From Treponema sp. (GTDB taxonomy: Bacteria > Spirochaetota > Spirochaetia > Treponematales > Breznakiellaceae): a stretch of 5,489 nucleotides of DNA. The stretch covers positions 1 through 5,489 of the forward strand of contig JAISPH010000209.1 of NCBI GenBank assembly GCA_031275035.1. Direction: 5' to 3'. The notes beneath the pieces were generated by a model. That model was not told the DNA's origin. It was given only the letters and a program-made list of their open reading frames with translations, and ran no database searches. Of this stretch, positions 5,462 through 5,489 are shown in pieces; position 1 is the stretch's first letter; the number at the start of each line of letters is the position of its first letter. The translations under genes were made by a program, and so were the position numbers.

Positions 5462-5489
5462 ATGCTCAGGATAAACAAAGCCGATCAGG
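5462..5489 (+). CDS. Start of a plus-strand gene, cut by the window edge
   Basis: ATG at 5462 opens the reading frame MLRINKADQ and runs out of the window. It is preceded by GGGAGGGG with a 7-nt spacer and by the extended -10 element, so a real start is likely. It is divergent from the transporter-led cluster. Nine codons are too few to assign a family; a regulator of the neighbouring cluster would be a common arrangement, but nothing visible shows this. Confidence 0.6.

Noticed and set aside
1..5489. CRISPR array, tRNA, rRNA or insertion sequence
   Set aside because: No regularly spaced identical repeats, no cloverleaf or rRNA-like sequence, and no transposase reading frame were seen.

Overview
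The window shows a four-gene minus-strand cluster, read from right to left: a YkvI-family membrane transporter, a class I/II PLP aminotransferase, phosphate butyryltransferase (ptb) and butyrate kinase (buk). A short ORF matching only the N-terminus of indolepyruvate/2-oxoacid:ferredoxin oxidoreductase alpha subunit (IorA) lies between ptb and buk. The ends of two plus-strand genes may be present at the edges: a possible C-terminus at the left, and a better supported start at position 5462 at the right. The content suggests a fermentative anaerobic bacterium with strong AGGAGG-type ribosome binding sites and consensus sigma-70-type promoters. The protein style and the dispersed AAAACT/AGTTTT palindromes remind me of termite-gut treponemes (Spirochaetota). 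That is an impression and was not tested.

Layout. Positions 1-158 hold a possible gene end and a short convergent spacer with an imperfect direct repeat. Positions 159-1232 are buk, 1276-1554 the IorA fragment, 1551-2489 ptb (ATGA overlap with the fragment), 2555-3691 the aminotransferase and 3777-4883 the transporter. The gaps inside the cluster are 43, 65 and 85 nt, so it is probably one transcription unit. The 578-nt stretch 4884-5461 has no convincing gene but is dense in signals. It holds a perfect TTGACA-17-TATAAT promoter firing leftward, a predicted 5' leader of about 436 nt with several strong hairpins and a T-tailed terminator, and an extended -10 promoter firing rightward to the gene at 5462.

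How the genes may work together (inference). The transporter could bring in an amino acid or related solute, and the aminotransferase could convert an amino acid to its 2-oxo acid. A ferredoxin-dependent oxidoreductase would make the acyl-CoA, which Ptb and Buk would convert through an acyl phosphate to a free short-chain acid plus ATP. The oxidoreductase step is represented here only by a 92-residue relic, so the full enzyme, if the pathway runs, must be encoded elsewhere.

The most unusual points are the IorA relic kept open and translationally coupled inside the ptb-buk unit, and the long structured leader with a terminator about 118 nt upstream of the first gene. A family of related palindromes also occurs both in that leader and between the aminotransferase and ptb.
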